A DNA stretch of 64,000 nucleotides from positions 186,001-250,000 of the forward strand of contig NZ_OCNE01000006.1 of assembly GCF_900230195.1 (NCBI RefSeq), read 5' to 3'. Within the stretch, counting starts at the first letter, position 1. Each line of letters begins with the position of its first letter. Below, piece by piece: positions 8,278-15,813 of this stretch. The position numbers and the translations under genes were made by a program. The notes beneath the pieces are model-generated. The model worked only from the letters and a program-made list of their open reading frames with translations. It was not told the origin of the DNA and searched no databases. The DNA comes from Streptomyces zhaozhouensis (lineage in GTDB: Bacteria > Actinomycetota > Actinomycetes > Streptomycetales > Streptomycetaceae).

Positions 8278-9384
8278 ATGAGCCCCACCACCGTCGCCAC
8301 CCGGCGTCCGGTCATCACGGCCTGGTCGGCCGTCTCCCCGTTCGGGGTCGGCCGCGCCGCGTTCAACGCCGGCATGGCCGAACGCCGGTCGACGGCCGCC
8401 CCGTTGGACCCGGAGCTGGGCCCGATGCCGCACGAGACGGCCTGCCTGGTGCCCGGCTTCGACGTCCGCGCCCAGCTGGGCAAGAAGGGCACCCGGTCCA
8501 TGGACCGCGTCACCGGGCTGACCGTGACCGCCGTGGGCCAGTTGCTCGACGAGGCGGAGCGCAACCGCCGCGTCGGCACCGGCGAGGAGGCCGCGTTCGT
8601 GCTCGGCACCACGACCGGCAGCGCCCAGTCGATGATGGACTTCACCAGGGAGTCGCTCACCGGCGACAAGCCGTTCTTCGTCGACCCGGCGCGCTTCCCC
8701 AACACCGTGATGAACTGCGCCGCCGGCCAGAGCGCCATCTGGTACCAGCTGAAGGGCCCCAACACCACCGTCGCCGGGGGCCGGAGCGCCGGGCTGCACG
8801 CGCTGAACTACGCGCGCCGGCTGCTGTCCACGGGCCGCGCGCGGGCCGTGCTGTGCGGCTCCGCGGAGGAGTTCACGCCGGCGCGCGCCTGGCTCGAACA
8901 CCGCTCCGCCGAGCGGGAGACCGCCGGCGCCGCGCTGGGCGAGGGCGGGGCCGTGCTGCTGGTCGAGCCCGCCGGAGGCGAGGACCAGCCGGTGCTGGCC
9001 GAGGTACTGGCCGTCGAGCTGGGCGTGGAGCTGGACGGCGACACCCGGGGCGCCCTCGCGCGCACCCTGCGCCGCGCCCTCCAGCGCGCCGAGGTCACGC
9101 CGGACGAGGTGTCGGCGGTGGCCTGCTCGGGCGCGCCCGGCGCCGCGGGCGAAGCCGAACTGGACGCGGTGAACGAGGCGTTGGGCGGCTCCGGCGCCGA
9201 CTCCGCGCGGATCACCCATCTGCCGGCCGAGCTGATAGGCGACACCGGCGCCGCCGCCACCACGCTCGGCATCGCCACCCTGCTCTCCGAGGCCGAACGG
9301 GCGCCCTCGGGCGACCGGATCGGCCTGATCACCTCCGTCGACCGCGCCGGCTCCGTCGGCTGCGCGGTGCTGCGCCTCCGCTGA
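8278..9384 (+). CDS. Cys-less ketosynthase-like protein (CLF-like) 2
   Basis: 368 residues with a thiolase fold (KKGTRSMDRVTGLTVTAVGQLL; PNTVMNCAAGQSAIWYQLKGPN). The nucleophile region reads TVAGGRSAGLHAL, Gly in place of Cys, and the region where the second catalytic His motif should be reads LIGDTGAAATTLG without His. The HGTGT motif is missing. This is the second inactive KS homologue in the operon, so the cluster can form two KS/CLF-like pairs. The DNA between 8185 and 8277 holds an acceptable ribosome site and suggests no new promoter. Confidence 0.8.
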   Translation: MSPTTVATRRPVITAWSAVSPFGVGRAAFNAGMAERRSTAAPLDPELGPMPHETACLVPGFDVRAQLGKKGTRSMDRVTGLTVTAVGQLLDEAERNRRVGTGEEAAFVLGTTTGSAQSMMDFTRESLTGDKPFFVDPARFPNTVMNCAAGQSAIWYQLKGPNTTVAGGRSAGLHALNYARRLLSTGRARAVLCGSAEEFTPARAWLEHRSAERETAGAALGEGGAVLLVEPAGGEDQPVLAEVLAVELGVELDGDTRGALARTLRRALQRAEVTPDEVSAVACSGAPGAAGEAELDAVNEALGGSGADSARITHLPAELIGDTGAAATTLGIATLLSEAERAPSGDRIGLITSVDRAGSVGCAVLRLR

Positions 9385-9476
9385 GCGGGGCGCCCGCCCA
9401 AGACCCGCCGGGCGTCGACGCGTCGACGTCCCGGCGCTGCCAGAAACCATTCGTTAGCGAGAGATCGGAAGAGACC

Positions 9477-9731
9477 ATGACGAGCGCTCCGGCCACTCTG
9501 GAGAAGGAAGACCTGCGCGCCACCGTGGCCCAGGCCCTGGACGTGGAGGTCGCCGACCTCACGGACGACGCCAGCTTCGTTGACGACCTGGAGGTCGACT
9601 CGCTGATGGCGCTTGAGGTCGTGGTCGTGCTGGAGAAGAAGTACGGCGTCAAGCTCCCCCAGTCGGAGCTGAAGGAGATCACCACCCTCCAGACCGCCTT
9701 CGACCTGCTGAGCCGCAAGCTCGCCGGCTGA
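9477..9731 (+). CDS. Acyl carrier protein 2 of the type II PKS
   Basis: 84 residues. The carrier site is LEVDSLMALEV with Ser near residue 42. The sequence is nearer to FabC-type ACPs than ACP1: the loop after helix I is acidic (DDASFVDD) and the last region is KEITTLQTAFDLL. Its TGA overlaps the ATG of the first dehydratase (TGATG), so it is co-translated with the reductive enzymes. It may be the elongation ACP for the reducing cycle or the carrier that hands the acyl chain to the NRPS. Confidence 0.93.
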   Translation: MTSAPATLEKEDLRATVAQALDVEVADLTDDASFVDDLEVDSLMALEVVVVLEKKYGVKLPQSELKEITTLQTAFDLLSRKLAG

Positions 9732-10249
9732 TGGTCACCACGGACGCAGCCACCGCCCCCGCCGCCGGGACCGTGCCGTACGCCGGCCCGGTCGCCGGGC
9801 CGGTGCGGGTGCTGGCGCGGGAGACGGACGGTGCGGGCGGCACGGCGGTGGCCGCGCTCACGGTCACGGCCGGCGAGCCGGTACTGCCGGGCCACTACCC
9901 GGGTTTCCCGATCTTCCCCGGCGTCTGCCTGGTGGAGTGCGTCCGGCTGGCCGCCGAGGCCACGGCGCCCGCGCCGCTGGCCCCGGCGGACGGCGGCCCC
10001 ACCGGGATGGCCGAGATCGAGTCCACCCGGTTCACCGGCCCGGTCTTTCCCGGCGACGAGGTGACGATCGCCCTCGACTGGCGGCGGAAGGCGACCGGTT
10101 GGCAGTGCCGGGCGGTGCTGACCGGCCCGCGCGGCGAGGCCGCGAAGGTCAGGCTGCGCTTCGAGCCTCCCGGCGGCGAGAAGTCCGGGGCCGACGGGCA
10201 GTCCCCCGGCGGCGAGAAGTCCCCGAGCGGCGAGGAGGGAACGGCGTGA
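9731..10249 (+). CDS. FabZ/FabA-like hot-dog dehydratase
   Basis: 172 residues. The dehydratase core is GHYPGFPIFPGVCLVECV: the His of GHYP and the acidic residue in VEC correspond to the catalytic pair of FabZ. The central strand STRFTGPVFPGDEV is also typical. The C-terminal ~25 residues are a Gly/Ser/Lys-rich repeat (two copies of GGEKS), probably a flexible tail. Expected reaction: dehydration of beta-hydroxyacyl-ACP to the trans-enoyl product. The next gene is a second hot-dog protein, coupled by GTGA, so the pair may act as a heterodimer. Confidence 0.85.
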   Translation: MVTTDAATAPAAGTVPYAGPVAGPVRVLARETDGAGGTAVAALTVTAGEPVLPGHYPGFPIFPGVCLVECVRLAAEATAPAPLAPADGGPTGMAEIESTRFTGPVFPGDEVTIALDWRRKATGWQCRAVLTGPRGEAAKVRLRFEPPGGEKSGADGQSPGGEKSPSGEEGTA

Positions 10250-10845
10250 GCGAGACCCCGCGCGCGGTCGGCGCGACGCAGGCCCAGATCAGGGCCAGGC
10301 TGCCGCACCGTTTCCCGATGCTGCTGGTCGACCGCGTCACCGAGGTGGTCCCCGGCGAGCGCCTGGTGGCACGCAAGGCCGTCACCTGCAACGAACCCTG
10401 GTACGCGGCGCTGGGCCCGGAGCACCCCGAGTCGGCGTTCGCCTACCCCCAGACCCTGCTCGTCGAGTCCTGGTGCCAGTCGGCCGGGGTGCTGGCGACC
10501 TGGGAGTCGCCCAACCCGGACGTGCTGACCGGCCAGGTGATGCTCTTCGGCGGGATGTCCGGCGTGGTCTTCCACGGCCCCGTACTGCCGGGCGACGTGG
10601 TCGAGCACGAGGTCCTGCTGAGTCGTTCCCTCGGCGACACCCTGATCTTCGAAGGCGTCTCGACGGTCGCCGGCGAGCCGGTGCTGACCGTGGAGCGCGT
10701 GGTGATGGCCCTGCGCCCGGCCGAGGCGCTGCGCCCCGCCGACCAGGACGCGACCGCGCCGGACTCCGCCGCACCGGACTCGGCAGCACCGAACGAACCC
10801 ACCGCGCCGGCAGCGGCGTCCGCACAGACGGGAAGTAGCGCATGA
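10246..10845 (+). CDS. FabZ-like hot-dog protein lacking the GHF/GHY histidine
   Basis: 199 residues from GTG 10246. The N-terminal PHRFPMLLVDRVTEVVPGE is a strong FabZ signature, and TLLVESWCQSAG retains the catalytic acidic helix. Where FabZ has the GHFPG loop, this protein has ALGPEHPESAFAYP, so the usual catalytic His is displaced or lost. The C-terminal ~35 residues are Pro/Ala/Thr-rich and low complexity. I infer a partner subunit for the active dehydratase immediately upstream; the alternative is a changed activity such as isomerisation. It overlaps the ketoreductase start by ATGA. Confidence 0.78.
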   Translation: MSETPRAVGATQAQIRARLPHRFPMLLVDRVTEVVPGERLVARKAVTCNEPWYAALGPEHPESAFAYPQTLLVESWCQSAGVLATWESPNPDVLTGQVMLFGGMSGVVFHGPVLPGDVVEHEVLLSRSLGDTLIFEGVSTVAGEPVLTVERVVMALRPAEALRPADQDATAPDSAAPDSAAPNEPTAPAAASAQTGSSA

Positions 10846-11588
10846 GCACCACCGAGCGGCCCGTGGCCCTGGTCACCGGGGGCACCCGGGGCATCGGCCG
10901 GGCCACCGTGCTGGCACTGGCCAAGGAGGGCTACGACGTGGCCTTCTGCTACCGGTCGGCCGAGGACGCCGCCCTGCTCGTGGAGAAGGAGGCCGCGGAG
11001 CTGGGCGCCCGCACGCTGGCCCACCGCGTCGACGTCGCGGACGGCGCCGCCGTCCGGGCCTGGTTCGCCGCCGTCGAGGCCGAGTTGGGGCCGGTCGCCG
11101 CCGTCGTGACGGCGGCCGGCGTGACCCGGGACAATCCGCTGGTCCTGATGGAGGACGACCAGTGGCACGAGGTGCTGGACACCAACCTCGACGGTGTCTA
11201 CCACGTCTGCCGCACCGCCTGCTTCGAGATGATGAAGCGCCGCGCGGGGGTCATCGTCAACATCTCCTCGGTCGCCGGCGTCTACGGCCAGGCCACCCAG
11301 ACCAACTACTCGGCCTCCAAGGCGGGGATCATCGGCTTCTCCAAGGCGCTCGCCAAGGAGGTCGCGCGCAGCGGCGTGCGGGTCAACGTGGTCGCGCCGG
11401 GCTTCATCGACACGGACATGACCAGCTCGATGAACGACAAGGCCCGCAAGGAGGCCGTCGGCAAGATCCCGATGCGCCGCATGGGGCGGGCGGAGGAGGT
11501 CGCCGACATGGTGGCCTATCTGGTCTCCGACCGCGCGGCCTACGTCACCGGCTCGGTGCTCCAGATCGACGGGGGCATCACCCTCTGA
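10842..11588 (+). CDS. FabG-like 3-ketoacyl-ACP reductase
   Basis: 248 residues, standard SDR length. Cofactor loop TGGTRGIGRA at the N-terminus, catalytic Ser in NISSVAGVYG and the Tyr/Lys pair in NYSASKAG, then GFIDTDMT and a C-terminal YVTGSVLQIDGG. It reduces beta-ketoacyl-ACP to beta-hydroxyacyl-ACP with NADPH. It is the only ketoreductase in the polyketide operon, so it must act in every reductive round. No enoyl reductase is present, which is why double bonds should be retained in the product. Confidence 0.93.
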   Translation: MSTTERPVALVTGGTRGIGRATVLALAKEGYDVAFCYRSAEDAALLVEKEAAELGARTLAHRVDVADGAAVRAWFAAVEAELGPVAAVVTAAGVTRDNPLVLMEDDQWHEVLDTNLDGVYHVCRTACFEMMKRRAGVIVNISSVAGVYGQATQTNYSASKAGIIGFSKALAKEVARSGVRVNVVAPGFIDTDMTSSMNDKARKEAVGKIPMRRMGRAEEVADMVAYLVSDRAAYVTGSVLQIDGGITL

Positions 11589-11655
11589 CCGCCGCCCGAG
11601 CCGAAGCCAGGGGACGGCCGCCCGCCGCCCCCGACGAAGAGACCTGGAGGAAGTG

Positions 11656-12291
11656 ATGGCCAGACGGCCACCGCGTTGGTACTTCTCCTTCCGCAGCCCC
11701 TACTCCTGGCTGGCGTACCACGACCTGCTGACCCACTACCCGGACGTCGCCGACGGCGTCGAGTGGCTGCCGTTCTGGGAGCCGGAAGAGACGTTCGCCA
11801 AGGAGCTGGCCGGCGACGGCATCGCGCTGCCGTACGCCACCATGTCCAAGGCCAAGCACCTCTACATCCTTCAGGACGTGCGGCGGCTGACGGCCGAGCG
11901 CGGCCTGACGATGGTCTGGCCGATCGACCGGGAGCCGCGCTGGGAGGTGGCCCACCTCGCGTATCTGGTGGCCCAGGACGCGGGCCGGGGGCGGGAGTTC
12001 GTCGACGCCGTCTACCGCGCGCGCTGGGAGCGGGGACGGAACATCTCGGACCCGGCGACCATGGCCGAGGTCGGGGAGGAGCTGGGCCTGGACCCCGCGC
12101 CGCTGGCCGACGCGGCCGACGACCCGGAGATCCGGGAGCGTGGGCTGCTGGCGCTGCGCGCACTGGACCGGGACGACGTCTTCGGGGTGCCGTTCTTCAT
12201 CCAGGGCCACGACAAGTTCTGGGGCGTGGACCGGCTGCCCGGCTTCGCCGCCGCGCACCGGAAGGCCGTCGAGCGCCGCAGGGAAGGGTGA
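11656..12291 (+). CDS. DsbA-family / 2-hydroxychromene-2-carboxylate isomerase-like protein
   Basis: 211 residues. The N-terminus WYFSFRSPYSWLAY is the signature of kappa-GST/HCCA isomerase-like members of the DsbA family, with SPYS in place of a CxxC redox site. The C-terminus GVPFFIQGHDKFWGVDRL is the conserved cis-Pro and substrate region. ATG 11656 is preferred over an adjacent GTG because GGAGG ends five bases upstream. Enzymes of this fold catalyse glutathione-dependent cis-trans isomerisation; actinobacteria use mycothiol instead. In this operon it may isomerise a polyene double bond, which is required before electrocyclisation in cinnamoyl-type pathways. That link is inference. Confidence 0.75.
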   Translation: MARRPPRWYFSFRSPYSWLAYHDLLTHYPDVADGVEWLPFWEPEETFAKELAGDGIALPYATMSKAKHLYILQDVRRLTAERGLTMVWPIDREPRWEVAHLAYLVAQDAGRGREFVDAVYRARWERGRNISDPATMAEVGEELGLDPAPLADAADDPEIRERGLLALRALDRDDVFGVPFFIQGHDKFWGVDRLPGFAAAHRKAVERRREG

Positions 12292-12485
12292 CCGTTTCTT
12301 TCTGGTCGCGCACTGTCGCGCTCGGCCGTGACCACAACAGAACAAGGCTTACCGAGAACTGCCCGTGACGGAAACGGAATACGACCGCTTGACGACCGGG
12401 TCCGGGTAAGACGGGACGGTCCGGTGACCCTCCCGTGAACCAGGACCACCCGTACCGCACTTCAGCGATTCAAGGAGAACGTTCC

Positions 12486-12698
12486 ATGGCGACCAACCCG
12501 TTCGAGGACGACAACGCGAGCTACTACGTGCTGGTGAACGACGAGAACCAGCACTCGCTCTGGCCGGCCTTCGCCGAGATTCCGGCGGGCTGGACCACGG
12601 TGCACGGCCAGGACAGCCGCACGGCCTGCCTGGAGTACATCGACACCCACTGGACCGACATGCGCCCCAAGAGCCTCGCCGAGGCGATGGGCGACTGA
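12486..12698 (+). CDS. MbtH-like protein, NRPS adenylation partner
   Basis: 70 residues, a full MbtH protein. It starts [19 protein letters not shown] and keeps the three conserved Trp in [15 protein letters not shown] and THWTDMRP. A strong AAGGAG site lies 8-9 bases before ATG 12486. MbtH proteins bind and stabilise the N-terminal part of A domains. The partners should be in the NRPS genes at 33-58 kb, more than 20 kb away and on the opposite strand, which ties the two halves of the cluster together. Confidence 0.95.
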   Translation: MATNPFEDDNASYYVLVNDENQHSLWPAFAEIPAGWTTVHGQDSRTACLEYIDTHWTDMRPKSLAEAMGD

Positions 12699-12736
12699 CC
12701 TGCGAGGCGGCGGTGGAAGCGCCGCGCAGCCGCACC

Positions 12737-12776
12737 GTGGCCCGGGCCGCGCGGGACCCCGCGAGGCCCGGGCCAC
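12737..12776 (+). terminator. Hairpin after MbtH, likely terminator
   Basis: Perfect 12-bp arms GTGGCCCGGGCC (12737-12748) and GGCCCGGGCCAC (12765-12776), with further pairing of CGCGG with CCGCG inside the loop. It starts 38 bp after the MbtH stop. There is no T-run, which is common for actinobacterial terminators. Confidence 0.55.
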
Positions 12777-12838
12777 GCGCCGTGCGGGATCCTGGGTACG
12801 AGCCCCGGGGGAACGGGCGGGCGTGGCCTCGCCGTTGT

Positions 12839-12866
12839 CCCTAAGGGCAAGGCCCCCTAAGGGCAA
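12839..12866 (+). promoter_or_regulatory. Direct repeats CCCTAAGGGCAA, candidate operator
   Basis: Two identical 12-bp copies at 12839-12850 and 12855-12866, 16 bp apart. Each contains the small palindrome CCCT-A-AGGG. A third near-copy, CTAAGGGAAA, lies on the minus strand at 58721-58730 in front of the NRPS operon. A shared site for a cluster regulator is the simplest reading. Confidence 0.4.
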
Positions 12867-12921
12867 CGACGGAAAGCCCCGGCAAGACGTCATTAAGAAG
12901 ACACGGAGATGTCAACGCGGA

Positions 12922-12933
12922 GCAAAATTTTGC
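12922..12933 (+). promoter_or_regulatory. AT-rich perfect palindrome
   Basis: GCAAAATTTTGC is a 12-bp perfect palindrome 184 bp before the prenyl synthase start. It stands out in DNA of more than 65% GC. An operator or promoter element is likely; the bound protein is unknown. Confidence 0.3.
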
Positions 12934-13116
12934 CGGTAGTTGTCACCCACTGTCTCGAAGCTGCCATTTCTATTGCGCGCTTCAACCATTCACTGCCATT
13001 GTGCCGGCATGTGGCGGACGGGTTTCCCGCATTCCGACCCACCGCGAGCCACCGGCAACACCACCCCAGGCGCGCCCCCGTTCGGGTCCAGCCGCAGAGA
13101 ACTGACGAGGATTGAG

Positions 13117-14154
13117 ATGGCGGACTACGCGCTCTCGTATCCGGAGGCCGGGTACGCGGACCTTCTCAATATGCTGGACATCCCCCATGCCCCCCTGACC
13201 GACCGCCTCCGGGAGGGCATGGACCGCACCGAGGCGCGGCTGCGCGCCTGCGTCACGGAGGCCACCGACCCGTTCGTCGTCACCACCGCCGGCCACCTGA
13301 TCGAGGCCGGCGGCAAACGGCTGCGGCCCCTGCTCGTGCTGCTGGGCGCCGAGTTCGGCGATCCCGTGGGGGACCACCTGGTCGACGCGGCGACCATCGC
13401 GGAGCTGGTCCACGTCGCCTCCCTGCACCACGACGACGTGATGGACCGCGCCACCACCCGCCGCGGCCGCCCCACCGCCAACGCGTGCTACGGCAACGCG
13501 GTCGCCGTCTTCTCCGGCGACTGGCTGATGGCCAAGGCCGCGCGGATAGCCGCCGAGTTGGGCGACACCTCCGTGCGGCTGCACACCGAGACGATCGAGC
13601 GGCTGGTCGAGGGCCAGTTGCGGGAGCTGATCGGCCCCGGGCCCGACGACGACCGGCTCGCGTACTACCTGGAGGTGATAGCCGGCAAGTCGGCCGCGCT
13701 CATCTCCGCGGCCCTGCGCCTCGGCGCGCTGGAGGCCGGCGCCGGGACCGAACTCGTCGAGCGCGTCGGGGAGTACGGTGAGCAGCTGGGCATCGCCTTC
13801 CAGATCGGCGACGACCTGATAGACGTCACCTCGGCACAGTCCGACTCCGGCAAACAGCGGGGGCAGGACATCGCCAGCGGGGTGGTCAGCCTCCCGGTGC
13901 TGCTGGCGCTGGAGGACACCTCCCCGGCCAACGCCGAGCTGCGCGACCTGCTGACCGCGGGACCCGTGCCCGGCACCCCGGAACACACCCGCGCCGTCGA
14001 CCTGTTGTGCGCCTCCGACGCCATACCCAGCGCACGGAAGGTGCTCGACGAGCGGCTCGCCAGGGCGCGACGGGTGCTCACCACGCTCCCCGACGACCAC
14101 GCCGTGCGCGCGCTGGACTCGCTGTGCGACTACGTGTCGCGGCGCACCAACTGA
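13117..14154 (+). CDS. Trans-polyprenyl diphosphate synthase
   Basis: 345 residues. First aspartate-rich motif HHDDVMDRATTRRG, with AGGKRLRPLL before it, and second motif GDDLIDV; these bind Mg and the allylic diphosphate. It therefore looks fully active as an (E)-polyprenyl diphosphate synthase, similar to the hepta/octaprenyl type. ATG 13117 is chosen: the frame extends upstream to 12940, but that part is not conserved-looking and a GACGAGG site precedes 13117. Such a gene is not obviously needed for an acyl peptide, and no prenyltransferase is seen in the window, so either it belongs to primary quinone metabolism or it has a cluster role I cannot assign. Confidence 0.88.
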   Translation: MADYALSYPEAGYADLLNMLDIPHAPLTDRLREGMDRTEARLRACVTEATDPFVVTTAGHLIEAGGKRLRPLLVLLGAEFGDPVGDHLVDAATIAELVHVASLHHDDVMDRATTRRGRPTANACYGNAVAVFSGDWLMAKAARIAAELGDTSVRLHTETIERLVEGQLRELIGPGPDDDRLAYYLEVIAGKSAALISAALRLGALEAGAGTELVERVGEYGEQLGIAFQIGDDLIDVTSAQSDSGKQRGQDIASGVVSLPVLLALEDTSPANAELRDLLTAGPVPGTPEHTRAVDLLCASDAIPSARKVLDERLARARRVLTTLPDDHAVRALDSLCDYVSRRTN

Positions 14155-14265
14155 CCGAACCGAGCCGTGCGCGGCGGCGCCGCCCCGGTGCCCCACGGAC
14201 GGCGCTGAACCCTCCGGGGGCGGCGCGAGGTATGCGGACCGTTCCGCTGGGTAAGGAGACTTCCG

Positions 14266-14469
14266 ATGACCGTTGAGCCACAGGCCGCCGTCGAGCCGCA
14301 GGCCCGACCCACCGCCGCCGGGCGCGACCACCTCGGCGACCACGAGTACCTGGAGCTGCCGGAGCCGGGCACCGAGTGCGACGGCTGGGCCAACCTGCTC
14401 GCCGCCTACATCGACTCCCTGACGCTGACTCCCGGCGGGGACGAGGGACACGCGGGCGGTTGCGGATAA
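14266..14469 (+). CDS. Small orphan protein, 67 residues
   Basis: A strong AAGGAG ribosome site sits 8-9 bases before ATG 14266, which supports translation. The protein is acidic: a Glu/Pro/Ala-rich N-terminal half, then HEYLELPEPGTECDGWANLL and a Gly-rich end GHAGGCG. There are two Cys. It lies 111 bp after the prenyl synthase. I do not recognise a family. A modified-peptide precursor, a small carrier-type partner or a chance ORF are all possible. Confidence 0.5.
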   Translation: MTVEPQAAVEPQARPTAAGRDHLGDHEYLELPEPGTECDGWANLLAAYIDSLTLTPGGDEGHAGGCG

Positions 14470-14659
14470 CGCCCCAAGTGGCCGCTTCTCCCTCGCTCTT
14501 GGGCCGAGTTCAGGGAACCGGCCGGTAACTGTGACCTGTAGCGGACACAAGTGTGCCCACGGGCAACCCGCATCACACCTCCCGCCGTACTTTGTCGTGG
14601 ACGGAGTGGACGGCCGCAGCACCCCGCGTGCCGTCCGGGGGACGCTCAGGGAGGTTGAC

Positions 14660-15640
14660 GTGGGGGACGACACGGGGATCGGGCTCGGTCTCGACAAGCG
14701 CGCGGAGCTGGTCTACCGCAAGCTGCTGCTGGGCCCGCGATGGCGACCGCACGAACTCAGCCGTGACTTCGGCTGGCCCGAGGAAGAGATCAAGGCCATT
14801 CTCGCCACGCTGCGCGCCGACGGGCTCGCCAGCTCCTCCGGCGACGACCCGGAGGCGGTGCGCGGGATCGAGCCGTGCGTGGCCCTGCCCACCCTGCTGG
14901 CGCGGCGGATGCGCGAGGCCAACTCCGCCCAGGCGGGCCCGGTGATGGTGGAGCGCTTCGTGCGTCTCCACGAGCGGGCCACCGACCGGCTGGGCCCGGT
15001 CACCCACGGCACCAGCCGCGACGAGGCGTCGACCATGGTCGAGCGGCTGATCACCAGGGTCGAGAAGGACATCGTCTTCCTGGTCCCGGGCGGCAACGCC
15101 TCCGACCCGGCCGACGGCGCGTTCGAACTCTCCCGCCCCATCGCGGACATGGCGCTGCGGCGCGGCGCGACCGTCCGCTCGATCTGGGCCCCGTCGGCGC
15201 TGCGCTCGCCGGCCTGCGCGCGGCACGCCCAGTGGCTCGCCGAGCAGGAGATGCCGCCGCGTTCCGTCAGCCCGATCCCGATCCGCGCGATGATCATGGA
15301 CGGCACCACGGCCGTGGTGGTCAGCGACGACAACCGGGCCCGCCTGGTCTGGGCGGCGCCCGAGCTGGAGTGGCTCAACTCGGTGGCCGACCGCCTCTGG
15401 GAGCGCGGAATGCCCGTGCGCCAGGCGGCGGGCCGCGCCAGCTACACCAAGACCCGCCGGCCGCGCTCGGAGATCGTGCTGCGGCTGCTGGCCGAGGGCC
15501 TGACGGACGACGCCATCGCCCGCCGCCTCGGCTGCTCGGTCCGCACGGTGCGCAACGATGTCGCGTCCGCGATGACCGCGCTGAACGCGCGCAGCCGCTT
15601 CCAGGCGGGAGTGCGCGCGATGCAGGTCGGCCTGATCTGA
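14660..15640 (+). CDS. TrmB/LuxR-type transcriptional regulator
   Basis: 326 residues from GTG 14660, preceded by GGGAGG. The N-terminal region (KRAELVYRKLLLGPRW; SRDFGWPEEEIKAILATL) resembles a winged helix as in TrmB-like regulators, the middle (RVEKDIVFLVPGG; AMIMDGTTAVVVSDD) is a phospholipase-D-like or TrmB effector fold, and the C-terminus is a LuxR/GerE HTH (LAEGLTDDAIARRLGCSVRTVRNDV). It has the SRFQAGVRA tail of the truncated regulator at the window start. It closes the PKS side of the cluster and is a likely cluster-specific activator. Confidence 0.85.
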   Translation: MGDDTGIGLGLDKRAELVYRKLLLGPRWRPHELSRDFGWPEEEIKAILATLRADGLASSSGDDPEAVRGIEPCVALPTLLARRMREANSAQAGPVMVERFVRLHERATDRLGPVTHGTSRDEASTMVERLITRVEKDIVFLVPGGNASDPADGAFELSRPIADMALRRGATVRSIWAPSALRSPACARHAQWLAEQEMPPRSVSPIPIRAMIMDGTTAVVVSDDNRARLVWAAPELEWLNSVADRLWERGMPVRQAAGRASYTKTRRPRSEIVLRLLAEGLTDDAIARRLGCSVRTVRNDVASAMTALNARSRFQAGVRAMQVGLI

Positions 15641-15652
15641 CCTGACGCCGAC

Positions 15653-15698
15653 CGCGGCCGACGACCTACCGGAAACGGGGGGTGGGTTGTCGGCCGCG
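15653..15698. terminator. Large bidirectional hairpin between convergent genes
   Basis: Left arm 15653-15670 and right arm 15681-15698 pair at 16 of 18 positions (CGCGGCCGAC... with ...GTCGGCCGCG) around a 10-base loop. It lies 12 bp after the regulator stop and before the convergent gene ending at 15814, so it can end transcription from both sides. Confidence 0.65.
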
Positions 15699-15813
15699 CC
15701 GGCTGTGGCGGACGGCGCCGTATGGGGTAGGCGGCGTGACCGGGAGGCGCCGCGGCCTGTCCACTCCCACGCACACCCGGCGGGGCGAGGTGCCCGCCGG
15801 GCGCCACGGCACG

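Larger units (their letters stand above)
12699..13116 (+). other. 418-bp intergenic region between MbtH and the prenyl synthase
   Basis: No credible gene. It contains a GC-rich hairpin, a pair of CTAAGGGCAA direct repeats and an AT-rich perfect palindrome, each listed separately. I read it as the end of the PKS/MbtH operon followed by the control region of the next transcript. Confidence 0.6.

Noticed and set aside
12940..13116. N-terminal extension of the prenyl synthase
   Set aside because: The extra 59 residues look like random translation and contain the control region; the ATG at 13117 has its own ribosome site.
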